Position numbers and translations under genes: made by a program. Of a DNA stretch of 49,740 bases, positions 9,572 to 19,375 are shown in pieces. The notes under the pieces were generated by a model. It was not told the DNA's origin. It made no database searches and saw only the letters and a list, made by a program, of their open reading frames with translations. Positions within the stretch are counted from its first letter, which is position 1; every line of letters begins with the position of its first letter. The stretch is from Gelidibacter maritimus (GTDB taxonomy: Bacteria; Bacteroidota; Bacteroidia; Flavobacteriales; Flavobacteriaceae): assembly GCF_014062315.1 (NCBI RefSeq), contig NZ_JACGLT010000023.1, positions 1-49,740 of the forward strand, given 5' to 3'.

Positions 9572-10987
9572 TTAATATTTGTCCCAAAAAAGCTTTGTTG
9601 TCAACAAGTCGCCACCTATATCTGCTGCAGCAGCTTCGTAATTACTTCTATTTAATGTTTGTTCAGATATAGGATAAATAAGACGAACTGGAACCGTATC
9701 AACATATGCCCCTGCAGGCGCCGAAAGTTTTGGATAATCCAACCTTCTATATTCTGTCCATGCTTCTAAGCCTTGGTTATATAATGCCACCCATTTTTGC
9801 ATTCCTATTTTTTCTTTCCAATTTCCTGGAGCTGTAGAATACGCAACCTCTGGTTGTGCTAAGTAATCGTCCACGCCTGAAACCCCGTAATACTCAAAAG
9901 AGGCTTTAATTGCGTTATTATAATGTAATTCGGCATCGGCAACTCCAGCTATATTCCGTTCGGCCGCCTCAGCAAGTAAGAATTCTACCGTAGAATAATC
10001 AATAAAAATGACTGCCGTGTTAGGTTGGTAGAATAATGTCCCCATCTCAGAATAGCTGTCATAATTTACGACCATCCCAGACTCAGCACCTATATAATCA
10101 CCATTTACAGATTTAAAAAAGACGCTTCTACGTGGATCTTCCAAACTATTCATATAATCAATAAATGGTTTAGCCCCCACAAAATCTTTTCTATTTCCGA
10201 CGGCCAAATCCAGATAGAGAGCGGTTGTATTTGGTTGAGCATCTAAATGTTCAACCGTAGCATTATCTGCATTTGACGTGAATACTCCAGGAAGCGCAGC
10301 AATAATATTAGTTTCTGCAACCTGTGGGTTACTATCAACAATACGCATAGCCATCAGTAACTGTAATGATCTTCCAAACTTTTTCCAAAGCTCGGTATTG
10401 CCGTCATACATCAGATCATCGTTCCAGCTGGCCCCTGACTCATCGATATTATCCAATGCGGTATTTAAATCTGACAACAAGTCAAGATAAATGGTCTCTG
10501 CATCATCATAGGTAGGTGATATATTATTCACATCGAGAGCTTCTGAATAAGGGATATTCCCAAAAGACTCTACAAGCTTACTATAGGAATACACCCTTAA
10601 TATTTCTAGGATAGACAGCTTATTTTTAAGTGCAACGGCATTCATTGGAGTTTGGACCGTACTCTCAATTACTTTCCTACTTTCTTGTAAATTAATTAGA
10701 ACTTCCAAATAGACATTGGTCCAATTAAAATTTGAATAATATGTAGTACCCTCGTTGTAGGTCACAGATGATATTTGTTGTGACCATAGCCTCGAAAGCG
10801 TGTATGGACTGCCGTTAGCACCGTAGGTGAGATCGCTTTCTAAATTGGACATATTTTTTAAAGCATAGTTAAAAAACGTTTCAGCTGGGGCTGAGGTCGC
10901 ATTTTTTTCATCGACGTTTAGATCTTCCAAGTTACCAGAGCAGCCGACGAAAATAAAAATGATGGATATAAGAATATATTTTTTCAT
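9572..10987 (-). CDS. SusD/RagB-family surface lipoprotein
   Basis: A 471-residue SusD-like nutrient-binding lipoprotein (SusD-like_2 type). The N-terminus has a type II signal peptide with lipid-anchored Cys about 16 (FVGCSG), followed by the family start NLEDLNVDEKNATSAPAETF. The C-terminal half has EAWTEYRRLDYP and the RLIYPISEQTLN end block typical of the family. It should form the lid over the SusC-like channel encoded 15 nt upstream, capturing oligomeric substrate at the outer membrane. The substrate is not encoded in any visible motif. The associated peptidases point to peptides rather than glycans. Confidence 0.92.
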   Translation of the reverse strand: MKKYILISIIFIFVGCSGNLEDLNVDEKNATSAPAETFFNYALKNMSNLESDLTYGANGSPYTLSRLWSQQISSVTYNEGTTYYSNFNWTNVYLEVLINLQESRKVIESTVQTPMNAVALKNKLSILEILRVYSYSKLVESFGNIPYSEALDVNNISPTYDDAETIYLDLLSDLNTALDNIDESGASWNDDLMYDGNTELWKKFGRSLQLLMAMRIVDSNPQVAETNIIAALPGVFTSNADNATVEHLDAQPNTTALYLDLAVGNRKDFVGAKPFIDYMNSLEDPRRSVFFKSVNGDYIGAESGMVVNYDSYSEMGTLFYQPNTAVIFIDYSTVEFLLAEAAERNIAGVADAELHYNNAIKASFEYYGVSGVDDYLAQPEVAYSTAPGNWKEKIGMQKWVALYNQGLEAWTEYRRLDYPKLSAPAGAYVDTVPVRLIYPISEQTLNRSNYEAAAADIGGDLLTTKLFWDKY

Positions 10988-11002
10988 GATATTCGATTTA
11001 TA

Positions 11003-14000
11003 TTAGAATTGTATTTGAAGATTGAAACCCAAATTTTGAGTTGAAGGCAATACCCCTTCTTGATATCCTTGGACATTTCCAGAACTTAAATTGGCTTCAG
11101 GATCTGAGAATGGTAAGTTTTTGTGAATAATCCAAAGATTTGAGCCTACTAAGCTTAATTTCATAGCCTCTACTTTTACTTTATCAAGAAAACTTAATTT
11201 TGGAAAGGAATACGTTAATGACACCTCTCTCAATTTAATATAAGAAGCATCATAAATAAAATGTGCTGAAGGTGCTTTAACACTTCCGGTAGCGTTATTA
11301 TATGTATCCATTGCTGTACGGACGGTGTTTGGCTGTCCATCAGGCGTTACACCGTCGAGTATAATTCCACCTCCATTTGCCAAAGAATTCCGCATTGGGT
11401 TGCCCAAATCATTTAAACCAACAGAATAGTTATATAGGCCAGATCTATTGCCCACTGCAATATCGCGTGAATAAAGATCGCCCCCCTTCTGCATGTCGAT
11501 CAAGAAGTTAAGACTAAAATTCTTGTACTTCATTGAATTAGTAAATCCACCATTCCAGTCTGGAGTTACATTTCCAATCACATTATTTGAAGTGGTTGTC
11601 CGCATATATTCCCCATTGCTTTGATTAATTACCCGCTTACCATCAAGATAAATATAATCAGTTCCCTGAATTGTTCCGTACGGTTCTCCGAGGGTGGCAT
11701 TAATTGTCACTCCAGAGAGGCTTCCTAACTGTAAGTTAGAAGCGCCTTCAAATAGAGAAAGTACCTCACTCTTATTAGTTGCCCAATTGACACCCACATC
11801 CCAACTAAAATCGTCCGTTTTTATTATCGAGCCAGATAAAGCAATCTCCACCCCCTTATTTTGTATTTCACCAGCATTAACAAATTTTCTGGAATACCCT
11901 GTAGTTGTGGATATAGCGACAGGTATAATTTGATCTTTAGTATTGGTTTTATAAACCGACATGTCCATTTTCAATCTGCTTTTAAAAAAACGCAGTTCCA
12001 ACCCTAATTCGCTACTTGATGTACTTTCTGGTAACAATTCAGAATTATTTTTAGTACTGTTCATGCCATATAAAGGAATTGAACCGAATGGTGTCGGTTT
12101 TTCCAAAACGTCCTTTAAACTATTTGGTGGTGCGGAGCTTCCCACCTCTGCATAATTCAATCTTAATTTACCAAAAGTCAACACATCACTCTCAATAAGA
12201 TTTGAGAATATAAAACTTGTGGATACTGAAGGATAGAAATAAGTACTATTTTCTTGGGGCAAGGTAGACGAATGATCAAATCTTCCTGTAAGATCTAAAT
12301 ACAATAAGTTGTTATAACCAAATGAAACAAGACCGTAAAATCCATCGACTCCCACCTTTTCAAGTACCTCAATAGGAGCAGCTGGTAAATTTACAGAATT
12401 TGATAGAGAATATAGTCCAGCAAGAACCAAGCCTCCATTAGTTACAGAACTTATGGAACTAAATTCGTTCCTTCTAATATTTGTCCCTATAACCCCACTA
12501 ATGTTTAGTTTTTCAGTAACGTGTTTGTTGAAATTTAACATTAAGTCATAATTCATTTCACTGAAATTTATATTTTTTCGCTCATACTTCCCTTCCCTTC
12601 CCCGAGTTCCGGTATTTGCTCGTTCCTCTTGCAGAAATGAATAGGTATCTAATGAGGCGCGACCTTCAAGGTTAATCCAATCATTTATTTTATAATTAAG
12701 TGAAACATTTCCAAATATTCTACTTCTGGTATCGTTTTGGTAGTTTTCATATAATACCCAGTAAGGATTATCAATTGTACCTCCCATAAATGGAGTGATG
12801 TTAGTGCCAGTATTAAAATAGGCGTCTTTTAATTCCTGAATTCCAACGTTCATTGGCCAGTATTTACGCATAGCTGCCACCACGTTGCCTCCATTACCGA
12901 AAGCAGATTCATTTCCTGTTCGATTTCGACCTAACGCATCTGTCTTTATATAGTTTGCACTACCAGTTGCTTTTAATCTTTCATTAAAATCAAAGCCTGT
13001 ACTTATAGCTATATTATTTCTTGAAAGCTTACTATTTGGTACAATTCCCTCTTGTTCAAAATTAGTATATGAAATTCTGTAATTGGCCTTTTGACCACTT
13101 CCAGAAACCGAAACACTATTAACGAAAGTCACAGGTGTATCAAAGAAGGTAATAAGCTTGTCTTTTGGAGCTTCCCAAGGCGTAGGCTGTAAATAATAAG
13201 GAGATTCTGGATAGAAGGAATCCCATTGGTATACCATCAAATTTGAATCGAATGGTGCCCCGTAAGAACCATAGGCGGTAGAAGGTGAAACTAAGTCAAG
13301 TGTTCCATCGCCATTAACATCTTGTTTGTTGAAATACTCATTTCCATTAGGACCATAGATAGATCCATATCCCGTGCCGTATTCATGTTGAAATTTTGGC
13401 CATGTCGATTTATCAATAAATCCTATGGTGATACCGGAATTTATGGTGATTGTTGTTTTATCCTTTGCACCTGCTCCAGATTTTGTTGTAATGATTACAG
13501 CTCCGTTTGTTGCCCTTGATCCATACAATGCCGTAGCTGCGGCACCCTTTAGAACGTTAATTGACGCTATGTCCTCAGGATTGATATCAGAAGCTAAGTT
13601 TCCATAATCAAAACCACCACCAGCATTTTGCTGATCTGAAGTGTTGAAATTAGAGTTACTAACTGGGACCCCATCAATAACAAATAAGGCTTGATTATCA
13701 CCTGTTAGAGACGTACTTCCTCTAATTATAACATTGCTTGAACCTCCTAAGTTGGTATTGTTCTTAATTTGCACTCCTGATACTTTTCCCGAAAGAGCAT
13801 TTACAACGTTATCTGTAGGTACCCTATTGACATCGTCTCCACTTACCTCTTGAGTAGCATATCCAAGAGATTTTTTCTCTCTGGAAATCCCTAATGCAGT
13901 AACAACAACTTCATCCAGCAGGGCCGCATCCTCTTCTAAGGTTATATTAATATTGGTTTGGGTACCAACATTAATTTCTTTTGATTTAAATCCGACGTAG

Positions 14001-14575
14001 GAAAAGACAAGAACTGCATTTTCTGGAACGGTGATTGAAAATTTACCATCAAAATCTGTCTGTACACCATTAGCTGTCCCTTTTTCTATAACATTTGCGC
14101 CGATCATTGGCAAGCCGCTCGCGTCTGAAACAATTCCTGTAACCTGTTGTTGAAGCTGATTGTCTTCTGGTTTCAGCTTAGAATTTATAGATTGTACATT
14201 TTCCTTGTTATTATTTTCTTTAATAAGAATCACTTGTCGTCCTTTGACTCTGTAATGTATTCCAGAATTATTAAAAATGGCATCCAGCACTTCATGGATT
14301 TCTTTATTTCTTAGTTTTAACGTAATTTTCCGTTCATAATTGATTTGTTTGCTTTCGAATAAAAATCGATAATCAGAGATTGATTCAATTTCCTCAAATA
14401 CTTTCAACAGACTCGCTTGTTCTATATCTATAGTGATTTTTTGACTCTCCTCATCAGAAACTGGATTCGCCTTAATTTGAACTAACGACAACAGCACAAA
14501 AAGTGCACTAAATTTTAATTTCAGATCAATTCGGAAAATCGGAAAGAACGAGCTGCTTCTTCTATTTTTTTTCAT
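11003..14575 (-). CDS. SusC/RagA-family TonB-dependent transporter with STN domain
   Basis: A 1190-residue outer-membrane transporter. Domains in order: signal peptide (about 1-37), STN domain (about 47-118: ITIDIEQASLLKVFEEIES to GRQVILIK), carboxypeptidase-regulatory-like beta-sandwich (about 143-215, GIVSDASGLPMIGANV), SusC signature and plug (about 220-370: LDEVVVTALG, IIRGSTSL, ALYGSRATNGAVIITTKSG), then a 22-strand-type barrel ending in the aromatic NLQIQF tail. The STN domain is the part that contacts FecR-type anti-sigma factors, and a fecR gene lies directly upstream (140 nt). The pair with susD downstream forms a complete import complex. Length is at the upper end of the family because of the extra STN domain. 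Confidence 0.95.
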   Translation of the reverse strand: MKKNRRSSSFFPIFRIDLKLKFSALFVLLSLVQIKANPVSDEESQKITIDIEQASLLKVFEEIESISDYRFLFESKQINYERKITLKLRNKEIHEVLDAIFNNSGIHYRVKGRQVILIKENNNKENVQSINSKLKPEDNQLQQQVTGIVSDASGLPMIGANVIEKGTANGVQTDFDGKFSITVPENAVLVFSYVGFKSKEINVGTQTNINITLEEDAALLDEVVVTALGISREKKSLGYATQEVSGDDVNRVPTDNVVNALSGKVSGVQIKNNTNLGGSSNVIIRGSTSLTGDNQALFVIDGVPVSNSNFNTSDQQNAGGGFDYGNLASDINPEDIASINVLKGAAATALYGSRATNGAVIITTKSGAGAKDKTTITINSGITIGFIDKSTWPKFQHEYGTGYGSIYGPNGNEYFNKQDVNGDGTLDLVSPSTAYGSYGAPFDSNLMVYQWDSFYPESPYYLQPTPWEAPKDKLITFFDTPVTFVNSVSVSGSGQKANYRISYTNFEQEGIVPNSKLSRNNIAISTGFDFNERLKATGSANYIKTDALGRNRTGNESAFGNGGNVVAAMRKYWPMNVGIQELKDAYFNTGTNITPFMGGTIDNPYWVLYENYQNDTRSRIFGNVSLNYKINDWINLEGRASLDTYSFLQEERANTGTRGREGKYERKNINFSEMNYDLMLNFNKHVTEKLNISGVIGTNIRRNEFSSISSVTNGGLVLAGLYSLSNSVNLPAAPIEVLEKVGVDGFYGLVSFGYNNLLYLDLTGRFDHSSTLPQENSTYFYPSVSTSFIFSNLIESDVLTFGKLRLNYAEVGSSAPPNSLKDVLEKPTPFGSIPLYGMNSTKNNSELLPESTSSSELGLELRFFKSRLKMDMSVYKTNTKDQIIPVAISTTTGYSRKFVNAGEIQNKGVEIALSGSIIKTDDFSWDVGVNWATNKSEVLSLFEGASNLQLGSLSGVTINATLGEPYGTIQGTDYIYLDGKRVINQSNGEYMRTTTSNNVIGNVTPDWNGGFTNSMKYKNFSLNFLIDMQKGGDLYSRDIAVGNRSGLYNYSVGLNDLGNPMRNSLANGGGIILDGVTPDGQPNTVRTAMDTYNNATGSVKAPSAHFIYDASYIKLREVSLTYSFPKLSFLDKVKVEAMKLSLVGSNLWIIHKNLPFSDPEANLSSGNVQGYQEGVLPSTQNLGFNLQIQF

Positions 14576-14715
14576 AATTTAATTGATTTTAATTGGTTTT
14601 TGATGCAGTTATAAAGCTTTGAATAAATATTTGTTGAAATTTTTAAAATTCCTTGAATGTTTTCTAATAAACCTTTGCTTTTCATAATTTTCCATAGGCG
14701 TAGACTAAGTAGTGA

Positions 14716-15870
14716 TTAAAATATTAATACATGACGATCAGAAATTTCGTATTGGAATGGATATATTTCGGATATATATTTTAAAACATCTTCAATACTC
14801 TCAATATCCTTACTAAAACTTGCATTGAAAACTTTTTTAGACAAGGCCGAATTGTTGTTTACGATTTCGACATTATATTTCCGTTCAAGTTTTTTTTGCA
14901 TGTTGGAAAAAGGTGAATTTCTAAAAACCAATTCTCCACTCATCCAACCTATGTAATCCTGTACGTTCACATTTTCCAAGCTTGTTTTATGGTTATCCTT
15001 ATTCCAAGATCCTTTAGTTCCGGGAGTCAGGGTTATAACGTCTTTCGGAAGAAAAGAGTTGGCCATAGTTATTGATCCTTCTACCAAAACCGTGTTAATC
15101 TCGGGATCTTCAGAGTAGGTCGATACGACAAACTCCGTCCCGAGCACCTCTATGGAGACATCATCTGCATTGACGATAAATGGCCTTTGTTTATCTGGGG
15201 AGACATCAAAATATGCTTGTCCTTCAATAAACACCTCCCTTGCACGACCCTCTAAAAAGGAAGTGGGATATTTCATTCTACTTCCTGAATTCAAATGAAC
15301 AACCGTGCCATCGGATAATTTTACATTAAACATTTTTCCATGAGGAATTATAATTTGATGGAAGACAATTTGATTCTCATCGGAATTGGCGTCATAGTTT
15401 ATACTACTTCCGTCTTGATGCGCAATAGTTTTACCTGAGACCACAATGTCTTCTTTGGCAACTTGCTCCAGAATCATGGCTTCACCATTCTCTATCAATA
15501 ATTGAACACCATCCATGTGCGAAACCTGGTGATCAACCTCAATATTATCTTTATTAAAAACAGCGTAACCCACAGCAAAAAGTCCAACAAATAGTGCGGC
15601 GTAGCGCATTATGGATTTCCATATCGGTTTTATCCGGGCCTCGGACCCTAAAGTTTCAGTTTTATTTAATTGTTCATTTAGCAGTTTCCACTCTTTATCA
15701 GTATCTAACCCCTCAATAAACCGCAAACTCTCGATAACTGAATTTTGTTGAAAAATTGTTTCTACAAGTTTTCTTTCCACTTCAGTCAAATGAGTTAATG
15801 ACTCGGGATTTAATTTTCCCGTTGCAGCAATTGCCTCTAAGGCCTTTTTTAATCTTGATTCTGATGTCAT
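14716..15870 (-). CDS. FecR-family anti-sigma factor
   Basis: A 384-residue single-pass inner-membrane regulator. The cytoplasmic N-terminus (about 1-85) should bind the sigma factor. One transmembrane helix lies at about 89-107 (YAALFVGLFAVGYAVF). A periplasmic FecR domain follows (about 165-265: GTVVHLNSGSRMKYP, REVFIEGQAYFDV, VLGTEFVVSTYSED), and a C-terminal DUF4974 domain of about 70 residues. Known relatives relay an occupied TonB transporter's signal to an ECF sigma factor. Here the transporter with an STN domain follows directly, and the sigma factor is divergent at 18222. Confidence 0.92.
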   Translation of the reverse strand: MTSESRLKKALEAIAATGKLNPESLTHLTEVERKLVETIFQQNSVIESLRFIEGLDTDKEWKLLNEQLNKTETLGSEARIKPIWKSIMRYAALFVGLFAVGYAVFNKDNIEVDHQVSHMDGVQLLIENGEAMILEQVAKEDIVVSGKTIAHQDGSSINYDANSDENQIVFHQIIIPHGKMFNVKLSDGTVVHLNSGSRMKYPTSFLEGRAREVFIEGQAYFDVSPDKQRPFIVNADDVSIEVLGTEFVVSTYSEDPEINTVLVEGSITMANSFLPKDVITLTPGTKGSWNKDNHKTSLENVNVQDYIGWMSGELVFRNSPFSNMQKKLERKYNVEIVNNNSALSKKVFNASFSKDIESIEDVLKYISEIYPFQYEISDRHVLIF

Positions 15871-15909
15871 AAATAGATTCTTCTATTACTATGTTATGGA
15901 AAAGTTAAA

Positions 15910-15920
15910 TTAGGGTGACA
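15910..15920 (-). promoter_or_regulatory. TGTCACCCTAA motif upstream of fecR
   Basis: The 11-mer TTAGGGTGACA on the plus strand (TGTCACCCTAA in the direction of fecR) lies about 40 nt before the fecR start. The same 11-mer occurs at 17793-17803 upstream of the second amidohydrolase. It is a candidate recognition element for the ECF sigma factor or another regulator of this locus. Confidence 0.4.
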
Positions 15921-16064
15921 ATTTTCAAAACAATCTTGAAATTTCGATATCAAAAAGTGATGTATTCACACTGTTTTTAAATTTTCAAATTAACGGTTCA
16001 TCGTTTTTTTATAGCAAGGCAATCGTTCGATTCGTACCTCTCGCGACATCCATAATTATATATA

Positions 16065-17648
16065 TCAATTTTTTGCCCGCTCGTTCTTTTGCTTATTAAC
16101 CATAAGCTCAACATCCTTCAATAATTTTTTAGCGTCATAAATAATACCATCTTTTATAGTATACAAGACACCACCTACTCTTTCAGGTTTTCCGTTATCG
16201 TCATTCAATCTTACCGCCCCTGTTCCGTAAAGTACTTTAAGGTTTTGTAATGGATTTTCATCGAGAATTACGATATCGGCTAGTAATCCTGGTCGGATAA
16301 CTCCAAATTCAATCTCTCGATTTAATGGTTTAAAAATCTCTTCTGCACCGTGCATAGTCGCTGCTCGGATGACTTCAAGAGGATGAAAACCAGCCTCCTG
16401 CAACATTTCAAGTTCTAAAATGGTACCAAAACCATATAATTGATATATAAACCCAGAGTCTGAGCCCACTGTCACTTTACCACCTCTATTTTTATAATCA
16501 TTTAAGAACTGCATCCAAACCTGATAGTATCTTTTCCACGCAACCTCATCTTCAGTGGTCCAATCAAACCAGTAAGCACCATGGTTCAACCGACTTGGTT
16601 CGAAAAAATCCATTTGGGAAGGCAGTGTATATTTAGCATGCCAATCAGCATTTCGTGCTGCCATTACATCTCGTCCAGCAGAGTAAATAGTCATTGTAGG
16701 ATTAATATAAAAATCCAATTCTAAAAATTCGTCGAGAAGTGCATTCCATTTTTCACCTCCAGGCTTTACTAAGTTCCATTGCCTAGCCACTTGGCCAAAT
16801 CTGTGTTGCTCATCTCCGTAATTAATGTCAATAGGCCAAGGCTGTACATCATTGTTTTCATACATAGATTCAAATAGACCATAGAAATGTGTCATACTGG
16901 TTAATCCTAATCTAGCAGCGTCCACAGCATTCATTTGAGCCACACCGCTTTGCGCAAGATGCGCAGTGCTTCCCATACCTAAACTGTTAGCTTCATCAAG
17001 TAAAGCTTTCATTATTTGCGGACGATAGGAACCCAATTTCAGTCCATCTACCCCCTTTTTCTTAGCATACTGCACCCATTCTCGCGCATCGACAGGTGTC
17101 AACAACTTTCTCCCCTCCCATTCTTTTCCACTTCCAGGACGGTGAAATGAGATGATTCGCGGAGCAGCGATTTGATTTTTCGCACTTCTTGATCGCTCAT
17201 TTAAGGACCATTCGAGCTCTCCAGTAGGTACACCTCTAACCGTGGTAATGCCATGAGCAAGCCACAATTTATACACGTATTCTGCTTCAGGAGCCTTTGG
17301 TACACCTCCAGTATGGACATGCAAATCCACAATGCCAGGCATAATATATTTACCAAAAGCATCAATTTCTTTGGTGTTGCCAGTTCTTAATTTCGGTCTT
17401 TTTGAATCATTTATTTGAATTTTGGGAACACCTACAGAAACAATATCAGTAATTTTATTTTTTTCAATAATTATATCCACTGGTCCTGTAGGAGGACCAC
17501 CTGTTCCATCTATTAAAGTTACACCGCGAATAATTAACTGATCATAGGGACCTTCGCCTTCTGTTGGTTTTCGATCAGGTGCACCTATCATTTGAGACAG
17601 AACTACCATAGGAGCTAATAAAAACATTAATAACATGGAATTTTTCAT
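16065..17648 (-). CDS. Secreted metal-dependent amidohydrolase (copy 2)
   Basis: A 527-residue amidohydrolase with a signal peptide of about 18 residues (ends in LSQ). Metal-binding residues: HVH in GIVDLHVHTGG, histidines in STAHLAQSG and TSMTHFYGL, aspartate in VTVGSDSGF. The sequence keeps the same order of blocks as the copy at 4615-6210, including the start APDRKPTEGEGP and the late segment VGGVLYTIKDGIIYDAKKLL. The two copies bracket the transporter and peptidases, which suggests two related substrates or successive steps in one route. It is first in the minus-strand row, 194 nt upstream of fecR. Confidence 0.88.
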   Translation of the reverse strand: MKNSMLLMFLLAPMVVLSQMIGAPDRKPTEGEGPYDQLIIRGVTLIDGTGGPPTGPVDIIIEKNKITDIVSVGVPKIQINDSKRPKLRTGNTKEIDAFGKYIMPGIVDLHVHTGGVPKAPEAEYVYKLWLAHGITTVRGVPTGELEWSLNERSRSAKNQIAAPRIISFHRPGSGKEWEGRKLLTPVDAREWVQYAKKKGVDGLKLGSYRPQIMKALLDEANSLGMGSTAHLAQSGVAQMNAVDAARLGLTSMTHFYGLFESMYENNDVQPWPIDINYGDEQHRFGQVARQWNLVKPGGEKWNALLDEFLELDFYINPTMTIYSAGRDVMAARNADWHAKYTLPSQMDFFEPSRLNHGAYWFDWTTEDEVAWKRYYQVWMQFLNDYKNRGGKVTVGSDSGFIYQLYGFGTILELEMLQEAGFHPLEVIRAATMHGAEEIFKPLNREIEFGVIRPGLLADIVILDENPLQNLKVLYGTGAVRLNDDNGKPERVGGVLYTIKDGIIYDAKKLLKDVELMVNKQKNERAKN

Positions 17649-18221
17649 AGTGACGGATTTAAAATTTCTATTGATAAAATGACTACGATTTATTTAAAAT
17701 TTTAACTTATGAGTTCAATATTCTGTCGTTTTTTAAGAATGCCGAACTAGGTTCATTAGGTCTTCTATCCTATTAGTTATAAATAACACGTTTTAGGGTG
17801 ACAGCTTTTTTCACTTTTAAATTAAAAATTGATTTTCTTTTGCAATAAACTTTTATTACATTTAAAAAAATATGGCGTTAATTTTTTATTAAATTTTACT
17901 AAAACCTTATAGGATTTTGTCGAATATCTCCGTTCTAAAATAGTACTCCGCTATTTTTCTAAACGGGTGCATGTGTGAAAGATGAAATGAGAAAGATTGT
18001 TTAATAACAACAAATTCATAATTTAAGAGTAGAAGAGCTTCCAATAAAACCAGAATTGAAATTAGACGTATCCTATAGAGGAGTGTAGTTTACATCACAA
18101 TTCTTCAGTTTAAATGCAATTATTTTCAGAGTTGCATCTGATTATTTAATCTAAAGGAAGACTATAATAGCGACAATTATAAAACCATCATACCTTCTAA
18201 TTTATAGACTACTTGCATGTT
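17649..18221. promoter_or_regulatory. Divergent intergenic region between amidohydrolase and ECF sigma gene
   Basis: About 570 AT-rich nt without a credible gene, lying between two divergent starts. It holds the second copy of the TTAGGGTGACA motif at 17793-17803, about 145 nt before the amidohydrolase start. No exact TTTG-N19-TAnnTTTG promoter was found for either gene. Confidence 0.5.
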
Positions 18222-18776
18222 ATGAAATCAAAAAAATTAGACCAAAATACTTCAGAAATAGAAGAACTATTTATTACCCATCATTCTTTATTGTGTTTAG
18301 TGTCCTACACGATAGTTAAAGACAACGATGTAGCAAAAGACGTAGTGCAGGACTTTTTCATTTCATATTGGCAAAAAAGAAGAACCTTATCTATAAATAC
18401 ATCCTTTCAAGCTTATGCTATTCGTGCAGTAAAAAATTTAAGTTTGATAGCTGTTAAAAAATCGCTCAAACAACAACCCCTAGATTTTATTTTATATAAT
18501 CATGCTGAAGAAGTTCCAAATATTGCCGAAAGGCCCAGTACCGATCGAAGATTATGGGAGCTAGTTAACAGACTTCCAGTTAGCAGAAAAGACATTTTTA
18601 TTGCTTTTGTTGTACAGGGCCATAGCTATGCTGAAATTGCCGAATTAAAAGGAATATCCATAAATACCGTTAAGACTCAAATGAAAAGAGCTTATGCCTT
18701 CTTGAAATCTGAAGCTAACGAAAACAGTTTTTTCTTTATTTATTTATTTTGTATTATCTCTACCCGATTATTCTGA
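18222..18776 (+). CDS. ECF-type RNA polymerase sigma factor
   Basis: A 184-residue sigma-70-like ECF factor. Region 2 spans about 8-75 (FITHHSLLCLVSYTIVKDND, then VVQDFFISYWQKR), and region 4 spans about 110-165 with the HTH SYAEIAELKGISINTVKTQM. I start at the ATG at 18222 because the three extra codons upstream begin with TTG. It is transcribed away from the amidohydrolase-fecR-susC row. With FecR and the STN-bearing SusC it forms the standard three-part surface-signalling chain, so it most likely activates that row. The last 15 or so residues (FFFIYLFCIISTRLF) are unusually hydrophobic for a sigma factor and might reflect a shifted or decayed 3' end. Confidence 0.88.
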   Translation: MKSKKLDQNTSEIEELFITHHSLLCLVSYTIVKDNDVAKDVVQDFFISYWQKRRTLSINTSFQAYAIRAVKNLSLIAVKKSLKQQPLDFILYNHAEEVPNIAERPSTDRRLWELVNRLPVSRKDIFIAFVVQGHSYAEIAELKGISINTVKTQMKRAYAFLKSEANENSFFFIYLFCIISTRLF

Positions 18777-19049
18777 ACATAACAAGGTCATTGCTTTAAA
18801 TCCGTTTTATTTTCTTACTTAAAAATTTAGCAATCTTAACTACATACATTTAGTCTCGGAAAATTTTAATTATCTGAAAATGGCATGAATAGAAATTATT
18901 TTAATTTTCGGCTCTTCGAAATTATGCCGACTATTTATAACCCCCATTTGATCTGTTGGATATGAAAACCAGCACTAAAAAATTATTGATACGATTTGAT
19001 GTGATTCGTTATAAAGGTAATATAAACTTGAAAAGGAATTAAGACCGGT

Positions 19050-19190
19050 TACTTCATCTGCGCTCGGGGTGACATTGGGCTACGAAATTGCCTTGCACAG
19101 ATTTTTTATGGAACACCGTAGAGATTGCTTCGCTTTATTCGCAATGACGGAGCGACTGACGAACTCCTTATTACCTGCCCTTTCTAAAAT
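19050..19190. repeat. Interspersed intergenic repeat, copy 2
   Basis: Near-identical to the stretch at 3000-3120: shared blocks include GGGTGACATTGGG, TACGAAATTGCCTTGCACAG and AGCGACTGACGAACTCCTTA. This copy carries an additional internal segment (agattgcttcgctttattcg) that also occurs in the copy at 21046. It lies at the boundary between the nutrient locus and the defence island. Confidence 0.7.
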
Positions 19191-19346
19191 TACGGGTTGT
19201 CCTGATTGTTATTCAATAATATTTAAGGTTAAATTTTATCTAATGCCAATTGTTGCGGGCACTCGTTAGAAACGAGCGTTCTAGGAGGAATTGGAGATTA
19301 GCTCCACTGAATCTTCGAGTTCCTGCCTTCGCAGGGACTTAATGGG

Positions 19347-19370
19347 AAATCCCTGCTTTCGCAGGGATTT
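19347..19370 (-). terminator. Hairpin downstream of the Fic gene
   Basis: AAATCCCTGC-tttc-GCAGGGATTT is a perfect 10-bp stem with a 4-nt loop, 5 nt beyond the Fic stop codon. A similar weaker hairpin lies just beyond it (about 19319-19338). The stem ends in an A/T tract that reads as U-rich on both strands, so it may terminate the minus-strand Fic transcript. Confidence 0.6.
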
Positions 19371-19375
19371 TTGGA

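Larger units (their letters stand above)
18777..19375. other. Gene-free stretch with interspersed repeat and hairpins
   Basis: About 600 nt between convergent genes (sigma factor and Fic). A 26-codon frame starting with ATG at 18962 has no recognisable features and is not called. The right half holds interspersed-repeat copy 2 and two CCCTGC-type hairpins. I see no RNA gene. Confidence 0.55.

Noticed and set aside
18962-19042. 26-codon ATG frame after the sigma factor
   Set aside because: Too short, no conserved pattern, and it runs into the repeat region.
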